Origin: Frankia sp. R82
GTDB taxonomy: Bacteria; Actinomycetota; Actinomycetes; Frankiales; Frankiaceae
DNA: 47,670 bases
NCBI RefSeq assembly: GCF_023716925.1
Contig: NZ_JAMQQG010000029.1
Coordinates: 1 to 47,670, forward strand
Direction of reading: 5' to 3'
Shown: piece after piece, positions 34,192 to 41,861 of the stretch
How the letters are laid out: every line of letters begins with the position of its first letter
Numbering within the stretch: position 1 is the first letter of the stretch
Notes under the pieces: model-generated
The model's database searches: none
What the model saw: only the letters and a program-made list of their open reading frames with translations
What the model was told of the DNA's origin: nothing
Translations under genes and position numbers: made by a program

Positions 34192-34500
34192 TTGTACGTC
34201 ACATGTCGAATCCAGCGGGGGAAAGGTGCCATACCGGACCGGGCAACGGTCGATACAGAAGGGTTTTTCGCCGCCATCGACGCCCACTGTCAGGGACGAG
34301 GCCTCCCGTGGAGGGAGTCGCCATGCAGGGCCGGGATCAGCCAGTCGACGTTGGCCCACCTGGCGCAAAGCAGGCCCCCTGACGTGGGCAGCCTCGCAGT
34401 CCTTGTCGACCGGGCCGGCCTGAGCGCTGACGCTTTTCTCATCAGGACGCAGCCGCAGCGCGAACCCGAGCCCCCGGCAATGGGATCCGCGGCGTCCTGA
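34192..34500 (+). CDS. XRE-like helix-turn-helix protein, start uncertain
   Basis: The 102-residue frame carries a Cro/C1-type helix-turn-helix: GFFAAIDAHCQGRGLPWRESPCRAGISQSTLAHLAQSRPPDVGSLAVLVDRAGLSADAFL (about 24-84). That is typical of small actinobacterial XRE regulators. The only in-frame start is TTG 34192 without a good ribosome site. An ATG at 34203 is in another frame, so a frameshift or a decayed gene is possible. It is divergent from the DUF2188 gene and followed 212 bases later by a MazF-like gene, which may indicate a toxin-antitoxin-like neighbourhood. Confidence 0.55.
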   Translation: MYVTCRIQRGKGAIPDRATVDTEGFFAAIDAHCQGRGLPWRESPCRAGISQSTLAHLAQSRPPDVGSLAVLVDRAGLSADAFLIRTQPQREPEPPAMGSAAS

Positions 34501-34700
34501 CCCGTACGCACCTGCCGAGCCTCCGGAGCTTTTGTGACGCCGCCGGGGCGGGTGCCCGTTCGAGACTTCGGTCCAGCCGGCTGTGGTCCACCGGGATCTT
34601 GGCCCCGACGGCCCACGCGGCACCCGTTCCACCGGTGCGCGGGGACGACGGAAGGACTGCCAGGTCGAGCTGCTCCTGCGGGCGTCGCGGCCGACCTAAC

Positions 34701-34706
34701 TATTGT
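34701..34706 (+). promoter_or_regulatory. -10 box of leaderless MazF-like gene
   Basis: TATTGT ends six bases before ATG 34713, the spacing of a leaderless transcript. No -35 consensus is visible. Confidence 0.5.
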
Positions 34707-34712
34707 GGCGGG

Positions 34713-35345
34713 ATGGGACTGCTGGGGGATCTGGTCAGGATCGTGTCCGATCTGGTGGCGGGTGGTCGCCGTCAGAGTGATACACCGGCGCCAGAGGCAG
34801 GACAGGAAGTCCGGCGGCGACCGACGCCGAAGGCCCGCTCTGCCCCGTCGCCCTCGACGGTGGCCGAGCGCAGTCGCCCGGCCCGGGAGCAGACACGGTC
34901 GTCGCGCGCGGACGGGGAGGTCTCGCCGGGTGAGTCCGGGCCGGACGCCACCCGGGAGGTCGATCCAGGCGATGTCGGGCCGGTGCGGATGAGCTACTCG
35001 CCGCAGTCGGACGGGGCCCCGGATCCCGGTGAGATCGTCTGGACGTGGGTGCCGTTCGAGGAGAACGACGGACGGGGTAAGGACCGGCCGGTACTCGTGG
35101 TGGCCGTCGAGTCCGCAGGCACGTACCTGGCCGTGCAGCTGACCAGCAAGGAGCACGACGGCGAGGGCGACTTCGTGGCCGTCGGCGCGGGCGGGTGGGA
35201 CAGCCAGCACCGGCCGTCCTGGGTCAACCTGGACCGGGTGATCCGAGTGCACGAGGGCGGGATGCGCCGCGAGTCGGCGGCCCTGCCGCGTGAGCCGTTC
35301 GAGCAGGTCACGGCCCGGCTGCGGCAGCGCTACGGCTGGCGCTAG
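34713..35345 (+). CDS. MazF/PemK-like (type II toxin) protein with long N-terminal extension
   Basis: The 210-residue protein has a basic, disordered N-terminal half (about 1-95, rich in Arg/Ser/Pro) and a C-terminal PemK/MazF-like barrel: DPGEIVWTWVPFEENDGRGKDRPVLVVAVE, AVQLTSKEHDG, FVAVGAGGWDSQHRPSWVNLDRVIRV and EPFEQVTARLRQRYGWR. The start of the barrel matches the PGE(I/V)xWxxVPF(x)E motif and KDRPVLVV of the family. PemK/MazF members are mRNA interferases; this actinobacterial subgroup is often solitary. No antitoxin abuts it; the nearest regulator is the XRE-like gene 212 bases upstream. Confidence 0.75.
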   Translation: MGLLGDLVRIVSDLVAGGRRQSDTPAPEAGQEVRRRPTPKARSAPSPSTVAERSRPAREQTRSSRADGEVSPGESGPDATREVDPGDVGPVRMSYSPQSDGAPDPGEIVWTWVPFEENDGRGKDRPVLVVAVESAGTYLAVQLTSKEHDGEGDFVAVGAGGWDSQHRPSWVNLDRVIRVHEGGMRRESAALPREPFEQVTARLRQRYGWR

Positions 35346-35415
35346 TACCGCGCGGCCATGACCGGCCGCCGGCTGTCCCCGGCGCCAACGCGGGTCGATG
35401 GAGGCCACGAGAACG

Positions 35416-35895
35416 TCACGCGGGCTGGTTGGCCTCGGTGTTCGGGTTTGCGCCAGGACCGGGCAGGACGTCGATGGTGTCGGCGCGGATGGGCTGGTCG
35501 CAGTGCTCGCAGCGCGGTGACGCGGGAGCGACGTGACCGCATGGCCGGTGCCGGTACAGGACGGGCGGGCCGGCCGGACCGGCAAGCCAACGGTCCCCGA
35601 AGCGGGCCATGGCGATCAGGACGTCGCACAGGTCGACGCCCTCGTCGGTGAGCACGTACTCGTACCGCCTGGGCCGGGTCGAGTACTCGCTGCGGGCGAG
35701 CACGCCGCGTTCGACCAGCCACTTCAGCCGCTCGGTGAGGACCTTGCGGGAGATGCCGAGCTCGGCCTGGATCTGGTCGAAGCGGCGGATCCCGACCATC
35801 ACGTCACGCAGGATCAGCGGCGACCAGGGCTCGCCGATCAGGTCGAGGGTGCGGGCGATCGAACAGGCCCGGTCGCCGAACTGGGTCCGTTGCAC
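35416..35895 (-). CDS. HxlR-family transcriptional regulator
   Basis: The 159-residue winged-helix regulator has the HxlR pattern CSIARTLDLIGEPWSPLILRDVMVGIRRFDQIQAELGISRKVLTERLKWLVERGVLAR, followed by YEYVLTDEGVDL. The C-terminal CGHVAPASPRCEHC may bind zinc or sense thiol stress. GTG 35895 is preceded by TACGCT at six bases, a leaderless start; an ATG five bases earlier is out of frame. It is divergent from the flavin/F420-type oxidoreductase gene with a tandem operator between them. Confidence 0.9.
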   Translation of the reverse strand: MQRTQFGDRACSIARTLDLIGEPWSPLILRDVMVGIRRFDQIQAELGISRKVLTERLKWLVERGVLARSEYSTRPRRYEYVLTDEGVDLCDVLIAMARFGDRWLAGPAGPPVLYRHRPCGHVAPASPRCEHCDQPIRADTIDVLPGPGANPNTEANQPA

Positions 35896-35901
35896 GTCAT
35901 C

Positions 35902-35907
35902 AGCGTA
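35902..35907 (-). promoter_or_regulatory. -10 box of leaderless hxlR-type gene
   Basis: On the minus strand TACGCT lies six bases before the GTG at 35895. The left operator repeat (35918-35937) would overlap the spacer and -35 region of this promoter. Confidence 0.55.
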
Positions 35908-35917
35908 CGACAGATGG

Positions 35918-35969
35918 GTTCCCTTGAGGAACTAACCCTGCTAGCGTTCGTTCCGTCAGGGAACTAACC
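35918..35969. promoter_or_regulatory. Tandem HxlR operator
   Basis: Two 20-base direct repeats, at 35918-35937 and 35950-35969, match at 16 of 20 positions, share GTTCC at one end and GGAACTAACC at the other, and each contains a GTTCC/GGAAC dyad. Their 32-base start-to-start distance is three helical turns, so two dimers could bind the same face. They lie between the divergent HxlR and PNPOx-like genes. Confidence 0.85.
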
Positions 35970-35988
35970 GACTGGAGGGACGTCGAGG

Positions 35989-36540
35989 ATGAGCCCGCTG
36001 CACCCGGACACCGCACCCGTACCAGCCGCCGTGCCGCGCCAGGGCGATCCTGCCCTGCTCGACACCGCGACCGCCCGGCGCCTGCTCGCTTCGGCGATCC
36101 CCGCGCGGTTCGCCTACCTCGCCCTCGACGCAACCCCCCGCGTGGTGCCGACCTGGTTCCACTGGACCGGCGACGAACTGGTGACCGTCACCTACGTCCG
36201 CGGGCCCGCCATCAGCCATCCCGCGAAGCGGCTGGCAGCGCTGCGGCGCCGGCCGGAGGTCGCCGTGACCATCGACACCGACACCTTCCCGCCCGCATCG
36301 CTCAGCCTGCGCGGCCAGGTCGAGATCACCGAGGTGGACGGCCTCGCGCCGGAGTACGTCGCGGCGGCGCACCGCTACCTCGGGCCCGAGGCGGCCGCCG
36401 GCATGCTCAGCCAGGTCGACGCGCCCGGCACGGTGCAGGCCCGCATCGCGCTGCGGCCGACCTGGGTCGGCCTGCTCGACTTCGCCGGACGCAGGCCCAG
36501 CGCGCAGGGCGGCATCGACCCGCAGGCATCCCCGGAATAA
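35989..36540 (+). CDS. Pyridoxamine-5'-phosphate-oxidase-fold flavoprotein
   Basis: The 183-residue protein has the split-barrel PNPOx fold: LLASAIPARFAYLALDATPRVVPTWFHWTGDELVTVTYVRGPAISHPAKRLAALRRRPEVAVTIDT is the typical first half. Members bind FMN or F420 and reduce or oxidise small molecules. GGAGGGACG precedes ATG 35989. Divergent pairing with HxlR suggests induction by a reactive or toxic electrophile, but the substrate is unknown. Confidence 0.83.
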   Translation: MSPLHPDTAPVPAAVPRQGDPALLDTATARRLLASAIPARFAYLALDATPRVVPTWFHWTGDELVTVTYVRGPAISHPAKRLAALRRRPEVAVTIDTDTFPPASLSLRGQVEITEVDGLAPEYVAAAHRYLGPEAAAGMLSQVDAPGTVQARIALRPTWVGLLDFAGRRPSAQGGIDPQASPE

Positions 36541-36622
36541 GGCGGGCGCGTTCCTGGTAACGGGCGCTGTGCCGAGATTCCAGCGCTGAGCGCGGGCAGC
36601 GGAACAACGTTTCACCGTGGGC

Positions 36623-37897
36623 TCACACGGTCGCTTTCTGCTTGATGTGCGTGGTCGGATGTGGCCTGGACCGATCCGTGTGGTCGCGACGAGGAAGCAA
36701 CAGCGGGCTGGTGAGAATGAGCAGGCCGATGACGGTGAGAGCGGTGCGTGGGCTGGTGAGGTCGGCGAGTAGGCCCCCGAGCGCGGTGAGGATGGCGATG
36801 GCGGTCTGCTGGCCGATCGACCAGGCCGACAGAGTGCGGGCGACGCGGTGTCTGGGGGTGTGTTCGAGCCGATAGGTGGCGAGTACCGGGTTGAACAGAC
36901 TCATGTTGATGATGATTGCCAGCTCGACGGCGATCACCGTGAGCAGGCCACCGATTCCGGGACGGACAAGGGCCAGGCCGATCAGCCAGACCGCGCGCAG
37001 GGCGCCGACGGTCCGCAGGATCCGGTGCTGGCCGTAGCGGGCCACCACCCGGCTGGCCAGGCGGGAGCCGATCAGGCCGCCGACGCAGGGGGCGGCGAAG
37101 GCGAGGCCGTACTGCCAGGGCGGAAAACCGAGTTGGCGCAGGAGAAGCACGGCCAGCAGCGGCTCGGTGGCCATGATCAGTCCAGCGACGAGCAGGTTGT
37201 TGAGATAAAGCGCCCGTAGGACGGGCTGGGAAAGGATGTGCCGCCAACCGTCGAGGAGGTCACCGGTTCGGATCGGGCTCGATGCGACTTTTCGCCCCTG
37301 TTGCGCGCGGTCGCGGATCGCGGTGAGGCACAGCGCGGAGAGCAGGTAGCTGAGCGCGTCGGCGACCACGGTGACGACCGGCCCGAACAGGCCGATCGCC
37401 GCACCGCCCAGGGGCGGTCCGACCGCGAGGGAACTCCAGTTCGTGGATTCGAGCCTGGCGTTCGCCGTGAGCAGGTCAGCCGGCCTGACGATGGCCTTCA
37501 GACAGGCGCCGCTCGCCGCGCCGAAGGCGATTCTGGCCGCCGCCACGACCGCCGAGACCACGATCAGCTGGTAGAAACCGAGCCAGCCGACGGCGTAGGC
37601 GAGCGGGATCGTCGCCATGGCCGTGAAGCGAACGAGGTCCATCGTGATCATCACCGGCCGCTTGCGGTGGAACTCCACCCACGGCCCGAGCGGCACCGCG
37701 ATCAGCGCGCCCACCGCCGGTCCCACCGCGGCCAGCGCCGCGACCTGACCAGGCCCGGCATGCGCGACCACCACGGCGATCAGCGCGAGCGCGCCGAACC
37801 CCAACCCGGACCCGTAGACGCTGACCGCGTAGGCCGCCCACAGCCAGCCGAACCGCCGACCCAGCGAGCGCGGTCTACTCAACCAAGGGGTGTGCAC
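36623..37897 (-). CDS. MFS exporter (enterobactin/macrolide exporter-like, 12 TM)
   Basis: The 424-residue major facilitator has about twelve helices: FGWLWAAYAVSVYGSGLGFGALALIAVVVA at the start, FHRKRPVMITMDLVRF in the motif A loop, and ATEPLLAVLLLRQLGFPPWQYGLAF in the middle. It resembles the EntS/MefA-type group that exports siderophores or drugs. GTG 37897 marks the expected N terminus; TGTAAT lies six bases upstream, which may be its -10. It is divergent from a LysR regulator at 37983. Regulation by that LysR is the natural inference. Confidence 0.88.
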   Translation of the reverse strand: MHTPWLSRPRSLGRRFGWLWAAYAVSVYGSGLGFGALALIAVVVAHAGPGQVAALAAVGPAVGALIAVPLGPWVEFHRKRPVMITMDLVRFTAMATIPLAYAVGWLGFYQLIVVSAVVAAARIAFGAASGACLKAIVRPADLLTANARLESTNWSSLAVGPPLGGAAIGLFGPVVTVVADALSYLLSALCLTAIRDRAQQGRKVASSPIRTGDLLDGWRHILSQPVLRALYLNNLLVAGLIMATEPLLAVLLLRQLGFPPWQYGLAFAAPCVGGLIGSRLASRVVARYGQHRILRTVGALRAVWLIGLALVRPGIGGLLTVIAVELAIIINMSLFNPVLATYRLEHTPRHRVARTLSAWSIGQQTAIAILTALGGLLADLTSPRTALTVIGLLILTSPLLLPRRDHTDRSRPHPTTHIKQKATV

Positions 37898-37982
37898 CCG
37901 CCGATTACATCGGCATGATTTCCTTTCATCAAACAAGGATCTGTCGGCCAGATACAACCATTGGCTGTACGAAGGGTGTGTC
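37898..37982. promoter_or_regulatory. LysR-type divergent promoter region
   Basis: The 85-base region between the exporter and the LysR gene is AT-richer than its flanks. It contains the dyad TACA-N9-TGTA (37953-37969), close to the LysR box form, about 15 bases before the LysR ATG, and a TGTAAT box (minus strand) for the exporter. Confidence 0.45.
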
Positions 37983-38933
37983 ATGAACGTGGAAGCGGTC
38001 CGGGCGTTCGTCGCCGTCGCGCAGGAGGGGCAGTTCCAACTCGCCGCAGCCCACCTCGGCATCAGCCAACAGGCGGTGTCGAAGCGCCTCGCGGCGCTGG
38101 AGAGCGATCTCGGTGTCCGCCTGTTCACCCGCACCGCGCGCGGTACTCGGCTCACCCTCGACGGTCAGGCGTTCCTCCCGCACGCGCACGAGCTGCTGCG
38201 GGTCGACCAACGAGCCGTGGACTCGGTGCGGCCCGGGCGCCGTGCCCTGCGCGTCGATGTGCTCAGTTACCGGATCGCGCCGTCCGCGGTGCTGCGCGGC
38301 TTCCACCGCGCCCACCCCGACGTCGAGCTTGATCTCGTGACCATCGTCGATGGTGCCCAGGCCGCCATGGCCGCCATCCAGGCGGGAACCATCGACGCCT
38401 CGTTCCGGGCGGTGGGTTCCCCGGCGTCCCCACTGCCCGCGGGGATCAGGGCCAGCTCAGCCGTCGACGACGCCCACCAACTGCTGGTGGGTCCGGCCCA
38501 CCCGCTGGCCGGCGCCCGCGTCGTGACGCCCGCCGACCTGGTCGGGCAGCGAATCTGGATGCCCGGCATGCTGCGGAAAAGCGAATGGGACATCTACTAC
38601 GACGACCTGGCCGACACGTTCGGACTCACGATCGAGCGGGTCGGCCCCCATTTCGGCACCGAACACCTGCTCGATGTGCTCGCCGAGTCCTCGACGCTCG
38701 CGAACCTCGCCGGCGAGCACACCAGATACCTGTGGCCCGACCACTACGACCTGCGCCGCATCCCCATCCGCAGTCCGACCCCGATCTATCCGCACTCGCT
38801 GGTCTGGCACCGGGACAACACCCATCCCGTCCTCAGCACCCTTGTCGATCATCTTGCCGCCACGCGAGCAAGGCGTCCCGAGGCTGACACCTGGGTGCCC
38901 AGGTGGGCGCAGTCCACCGCAGGTCGCGGTTAG
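37983..38933 (+). CDS. LysR-family transcriptional regulator
   Basis: The 316-residue regulator has an N-terminal winged helix (VEAVRAFVAVAQEGQFQLAAAHLGISQQAVSKRLAALESDLGVRLFTR) and a substrate-binding domain from about residue 85. ATG 37983 has GAAGGG seven bases upstream. It is divergent from the MFS exporter and probably controls it. Its stop codon overlaps the stop of the convergent gene at 38930. Confidence 0.93.
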   Translation: MNVEAVRAFVAVAQEGQFQLAAAHLGISQQAVSKRLAALESDLGVRLFTRTARGTRLTLDGQAFLPHAHELLRVDQRAVDSVRPGRRALRVDVLSYRIAPSAVLRGFHRAHPDVELDLVTIVDGAQAAMAAIQAGTIDASFRAVGSPASPLPAGIRASSAVDDAHQLLVGPAHPLAGARVVTPADLVGQRIWMPGMLRKSEWDIYYDDLADTFGLTIERVGPHFGTEHLLDVLAESSTLANLAGEHTRYLWPDHYDLRRIPIRSPTPIYPHSLVWHRDNTHPVLSTLVDHLAATRARRPEADTWVPRWAQSTAGRG

Positions 38934-40054
38934 ACCGCGGGAATTCTGAACTCGGTGCTTCCGGTCAGGTACCAGGATCTCCCGACGAGCGACACCTCTC
39001 CGGTGGCCACAACCGAAACCCGTTCCTCGTGCGCACGGATCGCCAACCTGTAGGAATCACCGGAAAGATTCATCCTGACCCGACGCCGAGACTTTCCCAG
39101 GAATCCATCAATCACTGCCGTACCATCGTCGTTGTTGCCGGCGCGTTCCAGCCGGACGACTTGGCCGACGACCCGACCCCGCATTTCGATCGGCCTCTTC
39201 CTGAGTAGGCCGACGATTTTTTCCACCTGTTCGGCTTGTGGCCGCGGTACTTCGATCCGACTCGGGACATCCGGACTGGTGGGTATCGATCCCGAGAAAA
39301 CGAAGCGCAGATCCAGTGACCGGACACCTTCCTGCCCACCCATGACACCGACCGCTTCGACCATCTCCGCGCTGGCGCCACGCTCCACCGCCTCGTCGAG
39401 CGTGATACCGCCCTGCGGATCGAGGAGTTCCCGAGTTGCCTCCAGCCCGCTGGCGAGGGTCTCGACCACCTGCCGCGAGAACGCGACCGAACCAGCAGCC
39501 GCGTCACCCCCGGGGCTCGCCGCAGCTCCATCATGGCGAACAAAGACAGGCAGTACAAAACTGCCGCGAATCGTGTGACCAAGCCTCAGGTCGTTGGCTA
39601 CGAAGTCCGTTGCGGCTCCAGGCCTTCTGCCCAGATGTGCCGGGCGTGGCCTAATTGCACTACAGGCCGCAACAAGCATTATGCGCGAGATTCCGTCCAC
39701 CAGGACTCTCGCCTCACCAAGCGGTATCGAATCACCCGGAGTGAACTGATCCGCCCGCAGGAAGACGATGTCACTGTGCGCACTCACGATCCGGAGCGGG
39801 AGGGAACCTGGCTCAATTCCATGCACCAGGGACACGATCTGAAGGGCATCCCTGAAACGCAGGCCGAAGTCCCTGTATTCCGGATCATACGGGACCATCA
39901 CGCTTGCATCCAGTGCAGCGTTCTCCCAGACGGCACTTATGCCGGGGCGACACTCGACCCGCCGCCACCCGTTGAGCCGCAGAAAGGTTTCCATTTCACC
40001 CGGGTCGACCTCAAGGGAAGGGAGGTCCTCGATAATCGCCGAGTCGACGCTCAT
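38930..40054 (-). CDS. Unrecognised 374-residue partner of DUF4365 protein
   Basis: I do not recognise a family. The first part reads ETFLRLNGWRRVECRPGISAVWEN, then FGLRFRDALQIVSLVHGIEP, a helix common in actinobacterial hypotheticals; next DSIPLGEARVLVDGISRIMLVAACSAIRPR; then a domain around 145-255. The last about 120 residues look all-beta (MRGRVVGQVVRLERAGNND, GTAVIDGFLGKSRRRVRMNL, RVSVVATGEVSLVGRSWYLTG) and may be an OB-like or barrel fold. There are no membrane segments and no signal peptide. Its ATG overlaps the stop of the DUF4365 gene by four bases, so the two proteins are probably made in a fixed ratio and act together. Confidence 0.75.
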   Translation of the reverse strand: MSVDSAIIEDLPSLEVDPGEMETFLRLNGWRRVECRPGISAVWENAALDASVMVPYDPEYRDFGLRFRDALQIVSLVHGIEPGSLPLRIVSAHSDIVFLRADQFTPGDSIPLGEARVLVDGISRIMLVAACSAIRPRPAHLGRRPGAATDFVANDLRLGHTIRGSFVLPVFVRHDGAAASPGGDAAAGSVAFSRQVVETLASGLEATRELLDPQGGITLDEAVERGASAEMVEAVGVMGGQEGVRSLDLRFVFSGSIPTSPDVPSRIEVPRPQAEQVEKIVGLLRKRPIEMRGRVVGQVVRLERAGNNDDGTAVIDGFLGKSRRRVRMNLSGDSYRLAIRAHEERVSVVATGEVSLVGRSWYLTGSTEFRIPAV

Positions 40055-40578
40055 GGTTTCCCTCCACTCCCTATCCGGTAAAGAATTCCCAGAAGCTGCT
40101 CTACATCGTAGACGTTTTTTCGAGGCAGCACTACCGTCTTGGAGGATCCGGAGATCCGCCCACTACCTTCGATGCAGGTCCAGAAGGCCGAACCACTGAG
40201 GATCATCCGCTCCGGTTCGGTCACGAGCCAGCCGGCGAGATCCTCAGGGACAACAAGAACAACGAGCATTTTCCGGTTATAGGTCTTCGGGTCCCGTAGC
40301 CCATCGTAGTGATCGCGCGACAGCTGCCAGTGCACTCCATCTTCCCGGAGAACGTCCTGCGACGTGCACTTCATCTGCACATCCACCACCGAAGAGCTGT
40401 AGCGGCGATGGTTGGCCACCTGTCGCACGGTGTAGTCGACCGTCTCGACGTCCGACCTCAGATCGGAGATCGTGCACCGCGCCGCTGCCGCGATCGCGTG
40501 GGTGAAGGCGAGGCTGAAGGCCTGCTTGCACTCCGTGGCGTGGAGTGAGCCGTACGGGACCCCCGAGGGCGTCCGCAT
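40051..40578 (-). CDS. DUF4365 protein, PD-(D/E)XK-nuclease-like
   Basis: The 175-residue protein matches DUF4365: ATECKQAFSLAFTHAIAAAARC at the N terminus, DVETVDYTVRQ, SSVVDVQMKCTSQ, then SRDHYDGLRDP and MLVVLVVPEDLAGWLV. Asp48 and the Q68-M69-K70 triplet fit the D...(E/Q)xK core of PD-(D/E)XK nucleases. The ATG at 40578 is preferred; a TTG at 40638 would add 20 unconserved residues. The stop overlaps the following gene's ATG. DUF4365 domains occur in mobile and defence-like contexts. Nuclease activity is inferred. Confidence 0.82.
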   Translation of the reverse strand: MRTPSGVPYGSLHATECKQAFSLAFTHAIAAAARCTISDLRSDVETVDYTVRQVANHRRYSSSVVDVQMKCTSQDVLREDGVHWQLSRDHYDGLRDPKTYNRKMLVVLVVPEDLAGWLVTEPERMILSGSAFWTCIEGSGRISGSSKTVVLPRKNVYDVEQLLGILYRIGSGGKP

Positions 40579-40899
40579 GGCTGGCCACTGGTTCGGAGCC
40601 GCCTGCTCCCCCGCCACCGAGCCCCCTCGACCACCCAACGCCGACAGATCGCCACCTTACGTGGCAAGGCTCCACGAGTCCGGACCGGCCCGGACCACGG
40701 GCGACGGTGGCCGCGGTCCGACCCCCGCGGAGGCGGTCCCCGCCTTCACCGACAACCGCGTCGGCGGCCCGCCGAGCCGGGGTGGAAACACCCCGTCCCT
40801 GCGCCAGAGCGGCACCAGCGCGAACGGCCCCGATCCGGGCAGTGCGGGTAACACCAGCGCGGATCCTGGCGGGTTACCCGCCACCTTCCGCAGCTTCCA
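40579..40899. other. Geneless 320-base gap upstream of DUF4365 unit
   Basis: No convincing gene, repeat or promoter stands out between the MarR stop (40900) and the DUF4365 start. If the DUF4365 unit has its own promoter it lies here; otherwise it could be read through from the MarR gene on the same strand. Confidence 0.4.
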
Positions 40900-41556
40900 T
40901 CATTGGAAGCCGTGGGAGGTGGCGGGATCAGCCGCGGTGGCGGCATGATCGAGGGCATCGTTGAGCGCGGTGAGCTCAGTGGTGAAGGACCGAAAGCGGG
41001 CCGGCCCGAACTCGGCGAGCGCCTTCTTGAAGACGTCCGACTGTAAGACGGCTTCCTGCTGGTAGATCCGCGCGCCTTCGCTGGTCGCCTGGAACAGGCG
41101 GCGTCGCGAACCGGGCAGCATGTGCGACTCGACCAGGCCGCGGCCGATCGCGGCCTTCACCTGGCGGCTCACGGTGGACTGCTCCAGATGCAGCGCGGTC
41201 TCCAGCTCGGCCATGGTCGACGGGCCGGATTCGGCCAGCGCCCACAGAATGCGGAACACCGACCGGTCCAGGGTCGACCCCTCCGGCGTCATGATCCGTC
41301 GGCGGGTGAGCCGCAGGACCTCACGTCCGATGGATCGCAACAGCTCATCCTCGTCGTGCTGCCCGCCAACCAGTCGATCCGCAGCTGGTTGGTCGGCGGC
41401 CGGCCGGCCGGCCGGCCGCTGGCCTCCGTCGTACAGATGGCCTCCGTCGTAGGGGCCACCGCGGGGACCGCTGTACGCCCCTTCGCCATCCGGCGGCCCT
41501 TCGCCATCCGAGTTGTGCCTTCCGGCCTGCACGCTCACCGATTCCACCTCGTCCAT
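40900..41556 (-). CDS. MarR-family regulator with Gly/Pro/Asp-rich N-terminal extension
   Basis: The 218-residue product has a MarR winged-helix domain from about residue 70 onward: DELLRSIGREVLRLTRRRIMTPEGSTLDRSVFRILWALAESGPSTMAELETALHLEQSTVSRQVKAAIGRGLVE. About 65 N-terminal residues are disordered (DGEGPPDGEGAYSG, PAGRPAADQPAADR). Part of that linker is encoded by a run of GGCC. It is downstream of and in the same direction as an EmrB-type exporter (305-base gap), which suggests that it regulates that exporter. Confidence 0.87.
   Translation of the reverse strand: MDEVESVSVQAGRHNSDGEGPPDGEGAYSGPRGGPYDGGHLYDGGQRPAGRPAADQPAADRLVGGQHDEDELLRSIGREVLRLTRRRIMTPEGSTLDRSVFRILWALAESGPSTMAELETALHLEQSTVSRQVKAAIGRGLVESHMLPGSRRRLFQATSEGARIYQQEAVLQSDVFKKALAEFGPARFRSFTTELTALNDALDHAATAADPATSHGFQ
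41398..41418. repeat. (CGGC)n run in MarR linker
   Basis: CGGC is repeated without interruption about five times. The four-base period is not a codon multiple, so slippage would shift the reading frame of the upstream linker and switch off the MarR domain. Confidence 0.85.
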
Positions 41557-41861
41557 GCCAGATCCCGGGCCGTCGCGGGCCCGTGTTCACCACCGGCCCC
41601 GCGGGTCCCGCGGGACTTTCCCTCCTGCCGTCGGACGGCGATCGCGGGCGGTCGCCGTCCGACGGAGGTGTTACGCGTGTCGGCGGGTCCAGGCCGCGAC
41701 CTGCTGCACGCCGACGAACAGGCCGGCTCGAGGTCGATCAGGTACCGTCCGGCGGTGTCGACGACGATAACCGTTGGACGCGCCCCGGAACCGGCGGCCG
41801 AGGGTCCGCTCCGGGATGCGCCTGCTCAGGGTCCGTCGCCCGGGGTCCACCGGGCGGAGCG
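41557..41861. other. Geneless gap between MFS exporter and MarR gene
   Basis: About 305 bases of very high GC with no convincing coding frame and no clear hairpin. It presumably holds the promoter of the MarR gene if that is not read from the exporter. Confidence 0.4.

Noticed and set aside
33648-41556. Prophage or transposon island
   Set aside because: The gene content looks accessory, but no transposase, integrase, terminase or flanking direct repeats were seen.
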